The notes under the pieces were generated by a model. The model made no database searches. It was not told the origin of the DNA and was given only the letters and a program-made list of their open reading frames with translations. A program made the position numbers and the translations under genes. 64,000 bases of DNA from Engraulis encrasicolus. Taxonomy: Eukaryota; Chordata; Actinopteri; Clupeiformes; Engraulidae. Positions 1 to 14,770 of this stretch are shown here, in pieces. Location of the stretch: contig NC_085878.1 in NCBI RefSeq assembly GCF_034702125.1, forward strand, positions 18,792,057 through 18,856,056, written 5' to 3'. Positions within the stretch are counted from its first letter, which is position 1. Each line of letters starts with the position of its first letter.

Positions 1-600
1 CACTAGTTGCCATCATATACAGCTTCAACATACCCTTTGATGCTTGAACATTTTTAAAAAATCCTTTACTGAGCTTATTCTTTCAACCCTGCCTTCTCTG
101 AATGCTTAAAATGGTCTAGCTTCCACTGTGTCCATTGACAATGGGCAAAGGCAAGTAGTTTTTGAGTAGGCCTACCTGGTATAGGGACCGACATGGGTGC
201 AGGGCCCACCGGGAAAATGCCCGTTATGCCAGATGGCATGTCCAGCCCTGTCCCTGACACTACTCTATTACTACTTCATTACAACTCATTTCAACCTTTA
301 TGTCCCATTATCTCTGAAATGAATAAAGAACCAAACACCCCATTTTCAGGTGTTGTTTATGACCTTACAGGCTATGTTTAGACAAGAAACCAGCCATTTA
401 AAAAAAAAATTTTTTTTATATTCAATTGTTAACTTTTCAATGCATCATAATTCATATTCTGAAGGTTGTTGTATTCCATGCTGTTCAAGTAATTTGTAGA
501 GCCAGAAAAGAGCTTTTAAACAACACCTCAGACATCTTTTTGTGACTTACACTGACTGATATAATCAAGGCTGAATGCATATGTGTCCTACTCTCACATG

Positions 601-756
601 TAAACCTTTGCTAGTCTGTTTCTTCCTTAATATTGATGTCAGATTCACAAAAATGCAGTTCTGGGGTGCTACCTTGCTACTAAACAGGCACAGCAAGTAT
701 GATTGAAATCCGTGTCGGTCGGGTCCCAAAGTGTCTGATTTCACACGAAATGACCC
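601..756 (+). repeat. Interspersed repeat, copy A (inverted partner at 3978-4134)
   Basis: About 155 bp that matches the reverse complement of 3978-4134 at high identity. Shared blocks include TTGCTACTAAACAGGCACAG and AAGTATGATTGAAATCCGTG. One end reads GGGTCATTTC-like, as in many fish non-autonomous DNA elements, but no target duplication was found and the superfamily is not assigned. Confidence 0.75.
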
Positions 757-1006
757 CATTTCAACTGCAGGGTCTTAAAATAAGAGTGTGTATGACAAAA
801 CACCCTATTCCGAAACAGTATTTGAAACAAAAGCTTTCTATTAGCTGTTTTGTGTACTATAGGGTGCCCTTAATAGCATAGTAAAAGTCTACCAAAATCT
901 GAAAATTACAAAGGTGTAATTTTGAAGATGGCGTCTAAAATGGGCATGAAGCTCTTAAATTAGTTAATTGACTTGGCCACAGATTCCATGTGTTTCCTGT
1001 AGACCC

Positions 1007-1111
1007 TTAATGCACGCCGTTCCACCAGTGCAACGCTGGAATAGTTACTGAAAACTTCACATCCATAGTACTGCTCCACTATGACAGTGCAAATGGCCTT
1101 TAGTAATACAT
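1007..1111 (-). repeat. Interspersed repeat, second family (partner at 31190-31295)
   Basis: The reverse complement of this roughly 105-bp block matches 31190-31295, from a start GCATTACTAAAGGCC-like through CTGTCATAGTGG and TAGTACTATGG to a GGAACGGTGTGCGTTG-like end. Two dispersed copies in one window imply a family of many genomic copies. The class is unknown. Confidence 0.65.
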
Positions 1112-2574
1112 TATGACTTGGGGCATTGCCATTCTGGTAACAGGTAATTCAACATCACACATTTTTGGTGTTGGCAAATAGACAGCTTTTCACAAAGTTG
1201 TCGATGGGAACTCTACCCTCAAGTCATGTGCCAATTTGTTTTTGATGACAAATCAAGACAGCACCACAATACAGGACCACATGGGTGCCGCTAGGGGGGG
1301 AAAGATGTTACAAATTCTAAGGGCCCAAGCACTGACAAGGGCCCTTAAGAGTGCCCAAAAGCACTAACAGGGGCCCTTAAGGGGCCCAAAGTTCGAATCT
1401 TTCATAGGTCCCAAAATTTCTGGTGGCGCCCCTGCAGGACCATGGGTCCAAGGCAATGGCAGTGCGGTTTGGTGGTAAGAGTACGGATTCACTTGCTTCT
1501 CTGCGTTACCACATCTTCAGCAGGAAGCTTGTTACCACTAAATCTGTTCTTACCCCAGAACGACTGCCCCCGACTGAATGTTCCACCAAATTCCTCTCAC
1601 TCAGAACTTACTTTCAGGTCCAGTGAACTAGGGAACTTGTGGACAACCACTTCCTGTCAGCTATGACCAGCAAGCCTGCTGCCCCTAATAGTCTCATGAA
1701 GATGATCCACTGTAACCGCACAAACCCAACGGTGCAGTTATAAGCCATATGGACTACTGCTTGTGGATCATGTCAAGTTGGCAATTGCAATAAGCCTCAG
1801 TGGGAGGAAGAATGTGATGGCTAGCGCATCTTTTCAAGGTCATTGAAACAAAAAAGAAATAATAGGAAAGAGCTGCAGAATATACATCAAAATGTTTCTG
1901 TTCAACATTCAGGTCACAATGTAAATATGTTTTTTTTTTTTTTTAAACAAATGTCCAAAAAAAGAAAAATAAGAAAAAACATTAAACAAACAAAAATAAA
2001 AAATAAAAAATGGAACAAACAACAACAGAAGAACACACACACACAAGGGTTTGAGCGTACACATGGTGGCCCTGTTTTGACCAATTGTACAGTACCACAC
2101 AGTCCTAATTAATTTGTTTTATATTAAATTGTACTCCTAATTGCATACTTATCAAGCAAATGTACTAACTACAATATTACATGGTCAAAACATGTTTGAA
2201 ACACCACTATTCTTTGTCATTTCAAGTTAATTCTCATGCCGCAGTCCTTTTAAGGGCCTGGCGGCAGCCATCTTGAAAATGAGGCCTTTCCTGAAGGTTG
2301 ATTTTGGTAGACTTTGAGTATGTTTTTAAGTACATCTGATATAACTGGAAACCACTGAGAAACCTTTTGTTAGAATTTTTTTGGGGTCAACTCATATCTG
2401 CACTTGACTAGAGCTGAACATAGTAGGAGTAGACCACCTCTTGTGGTGAAACTTTGAAATTACACGCATATGTCACACAGGAAGTGCTTCTATACTCCCA
2501 GGAAGCGAATATTGTCGAGGAAGTCGATTTGCCTGTGGATTTCGTGTCTCGGATTTTTACAAACGGCTCATATT

Positions 2575-2589
2575 ATGATTGAAAAATAA
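2575..2589 (+). promoter_or_regulatory. Minimal upstream ORF before the pex16 start
   Basis: An ATG followed by three sense codons and TAA ends 19 bases before the pex16 ATG. If the transcript starts upstream of it, such a uORF could lower initiation at the main start. The transcription start is not visible, so inclusion in the mRNA is inferred. Confidence 0.35.
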
Positions 2590-2608
2590 GTAAAAAACAC
2601 AACACAAA

Positions 2609-5600
2609 ATGTCCAAACAATATCTGGACAAACTGTTCCGTCTTTATGACCGGTACCAGCAGTATGTAACCCAGAACCCTGGCGCCACTGCGAAACTGGA
2701 AAGTACAGTTCGGACACTGTCTTACCTGATTGCAGGTTAGTAATAACAAAGAAGTTCTGAAGTGAAAGTAAGGTTCCTGTTTGCATAGAGGATGTTGGTC
2801 CATAACAAATTGCCATTCTAAGATATTGGGAGAATATGGTAGACCCATTGATTGACCTACTTGGCAACGAATTTCTTGCAAAGAACGTGGACGTGACAAT
2901 GTGCACGCTGAAACAATGTTTCAATCTGTAGCCATGTGTATCCTACAAAACAGGTGTGCATGAAGAAATTCCTTTCGGATTCACTTAGAATTGCCTCGTG
3001 CATTCTGGATGAAATAAATCTACATGTCTTCAATATGTCTTTTTTGCAGGGCGTTTTTCAGACTCCCATGAGCTGTCAGAACTGGGTAAGTTCACGAGGA
3101 TTGTTTACAAAGGATACATTGTGTGCCCTCTGGAATGTCACTACAGATAGACGTGCATTGTGTTTAACAATAAATGGCAGTAAAATTGATATACCGTAGG
3201 CTAACTATTTAAATTATTAATTTTGTTTCTTTGTTTGTTTGTTTTTTAAGTGTACTCAGCATCCAACCTGTTGGTTCTACTAAATGATGGAATTCTCAGA
3301 AGAGGACTTTGTCGAAATTTGCCCATGGTGAGTCGGTTTCAGGGTGACGCAGAAATGGCAGATGTTGCAAAATGTTTATGGCTGTGTGAGTTGCCAACAC
3401 CTTTAGCCTAGATTGATAAAGGAGATTTATAGCATGGTCCAGTTCTTTTTGGACCACCCTGTATATGAAACAAAACTGGTACACTTTCTCAACAAATGCC
3501 TGATATCAGATGCTGTTTTTCATTTTACTTATTAAGACTGGCTACTGACCGTTGAAAGACTAAATACTGTATTATCCTGCAAGCGGCATGGATTGCTACA
3601 GTGGGTGCACTCTTTTTTGTTAGGAATGAATAGCAATAGTTATTAATATAATAGTAATAGTAAATAGCGTCCACACACAGTTCAGGGCCTGAAATGGGAC
3701 AGCAAACGAGCAGTGAGAAAAAGGCAGAAATTGAAACTAAGTGTCTCTGGGCTATTGACAGGAATGGCTTCCCTGGTGTGTACTTTGGACTTTTTATGTT
3801 TGCATTTGTACGAAAGCTACTCACTATTCTCAAGGCAGTACAGCATAGCCCACATCCTTTTAAAGAAACAATGTGCTTAGAAACAGACACTTTCTGCATT
3901 TTGGCTATTCACTTGACATCTTCTGGAAATTGCAATTACGTAATGTTTGTATGTTCATATTTTATCTATTTGTCACTGGGTCATTTCACATGAAATCAGA
4001 CACTTTGGGACCCGACGGACACGGATTTCAATCATACTTGCTGTGCCTGTTTAGTAGCAAGGTTGCACCCCAGAACTGCATTTGTGTGAATCTGACACCA
4101 ATATTAAGGGAGAACCAGACTAGAGAAGGTTTACTGACCTCAATATGCCACTTTATTCCTCTATTTTTGTTACTTAATATTTGTCACTATACTCCCATAA
4201 CTGACATTTTATTTTCCTTCCCTATATATATTTATGGCCTCGCTATTGCCTTCTCCTACCATACTGTGATAATTTTACTAGTTCTGCAGTATGTATTTGT
4301 TGTGTTTCTCTACCACAGCGATAACTTACTTGTTGTTTGATTTATGCACCCCTGGTATGTTGTTGAATGACAGTCAAAGACAGTCTGTGTCAAGGTCTAA
4401 ATCCCTAATGTATTTATTATTATTACACTGTTCCAGTCCCTGTCTCAGCAAAAGCTTCTGACGTGGCTGTCGGTGCTTGAGTATGTGGAGGTCTTCACTG
4501 AGATGGGTGCTTGCAAACTCTGGGGAGAAGGCGGGCGCTGGCTGGTCATCATCCTTATTCAGATAGCCAAGTAAGGACTCTCTACTTTTAAAGGTGCACT
4601 GTGTAGGATGGTGGCCAGAGTATGTATTGCACTATGCTGCGCATTGAAACTGGCTGGCAGATTTGATCTTTTCATTAATATTTACTAAATCATAATCTAC
4701 TATTTACTAGTATGACCAAAGTACAGTCATTTTTGCAGCTAAAATGTCTAATTCTGGACATTCAAAATGGCAGACATGGAGAAGATCCACCTTTTCATGT
4801 GTTAAAAGTGCAATGTTCCCAGTTATAATGCATACTATGATAATATTATAAGTATGAATGAAAAGGGTCATATTTGTGAATGCGCAGCATGGATTCTGAA
4901 AAGGAACTGCTAAAATTACACAGTGCCAAATGATGGTGATCACCTTGACAATGAAGGAACATATTTTATTCATGTCCTATAGTTAAGTTTTCACTCATTA
5001 TTAAGTATGTGCCTCCACAATGTCATTGCTGTCTACATACTTGACATGTCCAACTATTAATCTAGATTTAAAAAAATAATCTATGCCCACCCATACTTAA
5101 TTCATTTCAGTTTTTCATCTTTGCCAACATTATACAATACAAATATATAAATAAAAACTATGATAGTTTATACGTAGAATCAGCAAAAGGCTAATAATAA
5201 AGTTTCAAAACAATAATGATGATGATTTGAAGCTTGGGAGGACTATCACATCATATGTGGTTATTTTCATTGAAAGGACACATCATGATACTGCTCCCTT
5301 GCATCGCGATTCAGTATCGTGACTGCGTATCACAATTAATCACGATTCGATTCAATATCGTCACAGCCCATGAAGCTCATGTCCAGTAGTTATGTTTTCA
5401 CTCATTATTAAGTATGTGCCTCCACAATGTCATTGCTGTCTACATACTTGACATGTCCAACTATATATCATACATGCATCTGTACACCAACACTAGATTT
5501 ATGTTTGTTCCATTTATTAAAGGTGCACTGGGTAAGATGGTGGCCAGAGTAGGTATTGCAACTATGCAGCTCATTGAAACTGCTGTCTACTGCCAAATTG

Positions 5601-8143
5601 GATCTTTTAATGAATATTTACTAAATCATTAACTAATATTTACCAGGATGATCAAAGTACAGTAAGTTTTGCAGCTAAAAAGGCCGATTTCTGGAAATTC
5701 AAAATGGCGGACCATGGAGAAGATCCCCCTTTTCATGTCATTATGAATACTTAGAAATTGATGATGGTGGTGGCAAATACTCGTGAAAAAGGTAACATTT
5801 GTGAATAGGCAGCATGAATTCTGGAAATAAACTGCTAAAAATATTACACAGTGCACCTTTAAGTAAACACTTATAAGAGACAAGAATTGTAAACACTCTT
5901 TCAAGCATTTAAATATGTACTGTACATCATTACATGTAGAATATCAAAGGTACTGCTCAAATGCACCCTTTTACAGTCATGGGTTTCAATTATTTGTGAT
6001 TTGTCTACATGTTCAGATCATAAAAGTAATTCATCATTGTGTCTCCATATGTTTTTAGAGCTATCTTGCGTGTCCTGTTATTGTTCTGGTATAAATCAGG
6101 AATACAGACGTCCCCTCCCATCGTACCCCTGGACAGAGACTCAGACCTATGCAAAAGAGGTGGGTGAGCATGCCACAGCACACATAATAGTGTTTTTTGA
6201 CTTTCGTGACTTAAAAAAAAAAAAAAAGTGAATTGAACTGAATGAGTGACAAATATTATTGTTTGTCTTTAGAGGACGATAAAGAAGAGGCTGGGAATGA
6301 CCAATTCTACGTGGGTCAACGCACAGGGAGAGTACTCAGGACATTAAACTCAAGTAAGACACTATTTATACGTTATATTTTTTCTTTTAAATGATTAGGA
6401 AATTAATACTTACTGAATGTTTACTTATTTTTCCTTTTGCCACAATGTACACATCTCAAAGCTTTAACACAATTATTTGACTATAGAAGTTTCAATAGTG
6501 TTAATGTAAGCAAATTATTCCTTCTGTGTGCTCTTGTTAGCTCCGTCTATGCATGCTCGTCTGTGGGGATCTCCGGAGAAGGAGTGGATGGGCATGCAGC
6601 TGAAGCAGGACCTCCACCCCAACCCCACACCTCTAGGCCTGCAGGAGACCATTGCCGAGACCCTCTATATCGGACGGCCACTGGTGCACTGTATCCTGTC
6701 TCAAAGAGAACAACATTTACACAACGCTTTGAAATTACCTTTGTATTCTTGTTTCTTCTGGCCAGTTTTCCCCTGAGAACACAGTTTCTTGTCTGACTCA
6801 GACAGATTATCTTAAAATACTGTAAGTGGTAAACCTCTAAATATAAGAGACCCAGTTAAGTTAATCAAATGACTAAGCTTTATGGAATATCCCCTGTGGC
6901 GCCTGATGTGTGCATTTGCTATTTTCCTATGTCATGAAAATGCCATTTATTCTTTAACACGGCCCATCCCAGTGCTTTCTCTTGGAGTGTGTGGAAGGCG
7001 TTCCTGGAAACCGTGGTTCATCTCTGGAATTCTAGAATTAACCAGGTGAGATACAGAAATGAGCAACATTCACACCAAGCACTATAATAGAGAGACTGGA
7101 TAAGATTATACTCTTAGGGCCCAGCCGTGGCTTAGTTGGCTGGGCACTGGACTGTTCGATTCCCGACCCGTGTCATCCATTTCTCTCTCCTACTCATTTC
7201 CTGCCCCACTCTTCACTGTCCTGTCTAATTAAAGTTGACCCCCTCCCCCACCCCACACACACACACACACATACACACACACACAAGGATTATATTCTTA
7301 GAACCTCTATAATAGTACGTAGACAACTAAGCTAGTAGAGGGGTCCACCCAGAAGATTTTTTTTTTAATGACAGGATTATCCTTGTTATTGAAAACTAAT
7401 TGAATGAAATGTTCAGATTGGCCCAAGTTTTTCAAATCGATCTGGCAGTAATATCAACAATATTGTTGTTACAGCCATTAAGTAAACCCACCTCCTCTAC
7501 GCATAACTTCTGTTGCTGTTCTGTTATATTTATGTCTTACATCGTTTGCAATATAATCACTGAACTTTGTCTCCGCAGTTTTAGCTTATTGAACGATATG
7601 AAGACCCTGAACCGGAGGGAGCGTGCGGAGCTGAGAAGAAGAGCCTTCCTCCTGCTCTATTACCTACTACGCTCCCCCTTCTACGACAGATACTCAGAGT
7701 AAGATCGCAATTGCATTTACATGTTGCATATTTTTCACCATCCTCTGCTGGCCTGTGTACAGCCTGTGTAGCCGACTTGTGTAGCCTGTGTACATGACTT
7801 TTATGTTGTTTTGTGACGATGCAAATGCAAATGTACCGGTATATGCAGATATTTAAGGTGCTACATGACTTGGCAGTAGAAGTTGTAGAAAAATACAACA
7901 CTGATAATTCTGTTTTTTTCTACAGGACGAAAATTTTAGTTCTGCTGAGATTTTTGGCAGATTATATTCCTGGAGTCGGCCTAGTTGCACGTAAGTACAA
8001 ACACGGCTATGCGAAATGGCACATTGATGACGTCATGTACACAACTGATTTGTCATCTTCTCTTTTTGCTCTCTGCATGTGCAGGTCCTCTGATGGACTA
8101 CCTCCCCGTCTGGCAGAAGATCTACTTCTACAACTGGGGCTGA
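2609..8143 (+). CDS. pex16: Peroxisomal membrane protein PEX16
   Basis: PEX16 is an integral peroxisomal membrane protein that brings PEX3 and other membrane proteins to the ER or peroxisome in early peroxisome assembly. Coding exons: 2609-2735, 3050-3085, 3251-3327, 4437-4570, 6059-6159, 6273-6353, 6541-6690, 6973-7045, 7579-7698, 7926-7990, 8085-8143. They sum to 1,023 nt, giving 340 aa against 336 in human, with GT-AG junctions in consistent phase. Family hallmarks seen are [17 protein letters not shown] near the N-terminus, [77 protein letters not shown] and the terminal [15 protein letters not shown]. The stretch matching the basic membrane-targeting segment of human PEX16 is less basic here ([11 protein letters not shown]). 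The start is the first ATG in frame with exon 1. Introns carry MITEs and SINEs. Identification is firm. Confidence 0.97.
3978..4134 (-). repeat. Interspersed repeat, copy B, in pex16 intron 3
   Basis: Inverted counterpart of the copy at 601-756, differing at scattered single bases. It sits between pex16 exons 3 and 4 and has no coding role. Confidence 0.75.
4588..4930 (+). mobile_element. Short TIR element starting TTAAAGGTGCACTG, copy 1
   Basis: Starts TTAAAGGTGCACTGTGTA and ends in a degraded TTACACAGTGC, the inverse of its start. Homologous over its length to 5517-5862 in the same orientation. Lies in pex16 intron 4, just after exon 4. Non-coding and non-autonomous. Confidence 0.75.
4981..5055 (+). 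repeat. 75-bp direct repeat, unit 1
   Basis: Nearly identical to 5388-5463 (shared core TTCACTCATTATTAAGTATG). The two units are about 330 bp apart and each neighbours one of the two MITE copies, suggesting a local segmental duplication inside pex16 intron 4. Confidence 0.8.
5388..5463 (+). repeat. 75-bp direct repeat, unit 2
   Basis: Second unit of the near-identical direct repeat beginning at 4981. The spacer between the units contains a run of ATCGCGATTC/AATATCGTCAC words resembling a decayed hAT element. Confidence 0.8.
5517..5862 (+). mobile_element. Short TIR element with TTAA ends, copy 2
   Basis: Better preserved copy: starts TTAAAGGTGCACTG and ends CAGTGCACCTTTAA, a perfect 14-bp terminal inverted repeat including TTAA at each end. 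TTAA ends are typical of piggyBac-type insertion, so a piggyBac-derived MITE is possible. Non-coding, pex16 intron 4. Confidence 0.8.
7117..7252 (+). mobile_element. tRNA-derived SINE (short), pex16 intron 8
   Basis: Begins with a tRNA-like head: box A-like CGTGGCTTAGTTGGCTGGGC and box B GTTCGATTCCC at 7154-7164. A T/C-rich body follows and it ends next to a (CA)n array at about 7253-7285. The body resembles the SINE at 33728-33898. It is not a functional tRNA gene because no full cloverleaf is present. Confidence 0.7.
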
Positions 8144-8584
8144 AGGAGGTGGAAATGAAGGGTCATGATCCACACGTGTGGAATAGGGAAGCCCTAAGCA
8201 GATTGCTGCTGAGACACACACAAGGTCTCGATGAAATCACCACACAGCACCTGTGCCAGTCACTTCATTGTCAGTTTCATGTTTCTATGAACTCTTGGAT
8301 GAGTGTAGGAGGAAGTAGGCATTGGCTTTATTCAAGCTACTTTGTGGTGATCACTGCACATAGCATACACGTTCTTTTGTGTTTGTGTTTGTTTGGTCAC
8401 GCAGAGCGTTAAGTCCCTAACATTTATCTATGATCATTTTTGTTTTTTCTTCTCTTTTCCTTTTCTTTTCTTTTTTTAAAAAGATGTGCAAAATGTGAAT
8501 GTATTTTATAATGGTCCTGCAACAGATTTATCTACTGACTGATAATTATGGACAATGGATTAGATTTTCTGTATCAGTTCACCC

Positions 8585-8590
8585 AATAAA
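8585..8590 (+). terminator. Candidate poly(A) signal of pex16
   Basis: AATAAA about 440 bp after the pex16 stop codon and before the next SINE. It is the first canonical hexamer downstream of the stop. Confidence 0.5.
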
Positions 8591-8639
8591 ATACCTAATT
8601 CTTAATGACTTTAATTTTCTGAATTATTATTATTTATTA

Positions 8640-8644
<5 letters not shown>

Positions 8645-8687
<43 letters not shown>

Positions 8688-8936
8688 GATGTTGGGCAGC
8701 CGTGGCCTAGTGGTTAGAGAGTTGGTCTTTCAATCTAGGTGTTGCAGGTTCGAATCCCCCTTGACCACTCCCTATATCTCCAACCATGGCTGATTCGTGC
8801 CCTTGAGCAAGGCAACTAACCCCACACTGCTCCAGGGACTGTAACCAATACCCTGAAAAATAATAATTAAGTCGCTTTGAATAAAATGAAGGCGTCAGAT
8901 AAGTGCAATGTAATGTAATATTATTATTATTATATA
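8645..8936 (+). mobile_element. tRNA-headed SINE placed in a (TTA)n array
   Basis: A (TTA)n run at about 8645-8687 is followed at about 8692 by a SINE with box A TGGCCTAGTGGTTAGAG and box B GGTTCGAATCC (8747-8757). A body containing CCCTTGAGCAAGGCAACTAACC follows, then a tail AAGTCGCTTTGAATAAAATG ending near 8930. (ATT)n resumes after the tail. The tail matches the copy at 20298-20531, so this is one family. It lies between pex16 and the esterase gene. Confidence 0.85.
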
Positions 8937-9241
8937 GCATACTGTTAATAACATTTGATGGCAGTTGTATCTGGGAGCAGGCGTCCCTCAGAGTAAATAA
9001 AACATTTTGATGGTGGTGGCCCGAATTATAAATTCACATAGACCTCAAACAAAACAAAACAAAACGGTGGCACTTTGCATCAACTGTGTTTTTATTGGCT
9101 ATTGCACAATTTTACAATATTATCTGATACTCAGTCCATGGTCATATTTAGATTAGGATGATGAGGATTATAGGTTGTTATTATTAGACCAATTATTATT
9201 GTCCAGCTTGGTGTCCAACGACGCCACGCACGCGCCGCACG

Positions 9242-9249
9242 TTACGTAA
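9242..9249. promoter_or_regulatory. TTACGTAA palindrome upstream of the esterase gene
   Basis: A perfect TTACGTAA, the consensus site for PAR-bZIP and NFIL3-type factors, sits in a CpG-containing stretch (CGACGCCACGCACGCGCCGC) about 130 bp before a candidate non-coding exon. Function is inferred from the motif and position only. Confidence 0.35.
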
Positions 9250-9280
9250 TCTTCGATGCTGTTGGTGCGCCTTTAAGTTT

Positions 9281-9374
9281 TTTTTATGTCACACAAACAA
9301 GTCAGCCATTTTTCTAAAGGAATGTTTTTGACAAAACCTACGCAAGGCTTTCGCGTAGTTGTTCAAATCACATG
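9281..9374 (+). other. Possible non-coding first exon of the esterase gene
   Basis: A strong splice donor GTAAGT starts at 9375, about 330 bp before the coding exon, following a stretch with no long reading frame. AG acceptors at about 9644 or 9672 could join it to the coding exon. Its 5' end cannot be placed, so 9281 is arbitrary. Confidence 0.3.
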
Positions 9375-9706
9375 GTAAGTACTGAATTTATGAGTGTTTT
9401 ACATATTCGTTAGCTTGTTTTACTTGGTATTTGGCCCATGCATTTTACTTTTACGCACGGTGTCAAATTCTATCCACGCCTTCAAATCTGGCCAAGTTGT
9501 TGTGCAACTTCATATATTTCCTATCGGACTTTGCTTTATTACTTCTGAAATTGAAAATGTGCCCATACGAAAATTGTGAAATAATTTAGCCTAGACAAGC
9601 GTCTTTGCGCTGTTAGTAGAATAGGCTACACGTTTTCTTCCAAGAAAAGTTTGCTTACATTTCCGTTTTAAGTGCTGAGTCGTAAATCACTACCACCAGA
9701 GTGAGA

Positions 9707-13684
<3,978 letters not shown>

Positions 13685-14654
13685 TGATATACGTTTCACA
13701 GCCAAAGTTTTGAAGTCCAGCTGCTTACCGTTAAACTCTTCAGGTAACACCGGCCTGGATAAATGAGAATCTTCACAAACACCGCTTAAGTATTTCTGAA
13801 GTGATGGCGAAAGGAAAGGTTAACTGCATAGCCTAATCTCCCAATTAAGTGCTGGTGTGTTGAATGGATGCAAATGTTTGAGATGAAAATAATCTTTCTA
13901 GTGTCTGAAAGTGATCTTGTGTTTGAGAGTATAGTGAAGTTTATGGTGTGTTTCGAGAGTCAGGAAATTATGGAAATGTTGGTCAAGTCAGCTGTTTGCA
14001 CTTAGTAGGAAATATAAGGGATGATGACCATTACAGAATTAATATATGAAGAGATTGTAGCGAAGGTGTGTGAGGCTTTTTGCATGTGAGGGAGCCTGTG
14101 CAAACAAATTTTACGGAGCGCTTCTACTGTCAGGGATTTTATATGGTATTTCATACACAGCTCTTTAAGGACCACTGATTGGACAAGGTGTCCAACTTAC
14201 TAAAGGGATTATCCTTTTTTTTAAAGTGTTTTTGTTTTGTATATTTTAGCATGGCGATGCCGTATTTCCTGTGCACTTCATATTGCAGCCAATGAGAGAA
14301 GATTTTAATATGACCCGTTTTGAAACAGAAATCAAAGCCTCAAGCTTCTGATGTTTGCGCTTTCTCCTCTTCATGCTGTAAACCACTGGTCAAGGAAAGT
14401 ACGGTAACCTTCACTCTGCTTTAATTATTGTGAGGTAATGAAAAGGCTTCATTGAAGAAGAGATGCATGAAAGAGCTTGGAATTAACCTTTAGGTCAGTC
14501 AAATCAAAGCTCTTCTGGGTCTTTTCTATTGTGTCTCCCTGAGCCATGTCGAGGTCAATGCAAGCTGTGCTCATATGTTGCACATTGAGCTACAGCTCCA
14601 CTACAATGCCTTACTAATTATTTTCCCACCACTTTCATGTTTTTGTATTTTTAT

Positions 14655-14660
14655 AATAAA
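14655..14660 (+). terminator. Candidate poly(A) signal of the esterase gene
   Basis: AATAAA about 970 bp after the stop codon, followed by a T/G-rich stretch (TGTGTTGATTGTTTTG), as expected downstream of a cleavage site. A second AATAAA lies near 14807. Confidence 0.6.
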
Positions 14661-14764
14661 GTGTCACGATGCCTGTGTTGATTGTTTTGACCTCACTTCT
14701 AAATGTGTAAATGCTTACTCAGGTTATTGACAAAACACATGAAATTTTGTGGAGAAGGATTTTT

Positions 14765-14770
14765 TTTATT
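14765..14770 (-). terminator. Candidate poly(A) signal of arfgap2
   Basis: TTTATT on the + strand reads AATAAA on the - strand, about 1.4 kb after the arfgap2 stop codon. It is the first canonical hexamer I see in that direction. It leaves about 110 bp between the poly(A) signals of two convergent genes. Confidence 0.5.

Larger units (their letters stand above)
1..2574. other. Intergenic DNA upstream of pex16
   Basis: I see no coding exon here. The stretch holds at least two interspersed repeat copies (601-756 and 1007-1111), an A-rich tract at about 1843-2040, and an imperfect internal duplication of a GGGCCCTTAAG-type unit at about 1318-1400. Short open frames lack splice signals and homology and are best read as chance. 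The pex16 promoter must lie in the last few hundred bases, but no TATA box is evident. Confidence 0.6.

Noticed and set aside
3873..4340. 155-codon open frame
   Set aside because: It runs through pex16 intron 3 and the repeat copy B, with no coding similarity.
8692..8765. tRNA gene on the strength of box A and box B
   Set aside because: The head lacks a full cloverleaf and is fused to a conserved SINE body and tail. The same applies at 7117 and 33728.
9701..9706. Upstream GTG start for the esterase frame
   Set aside because: Vertebrate nuclear genes start at ATG. The ATG two codons later (9707) is used instead.
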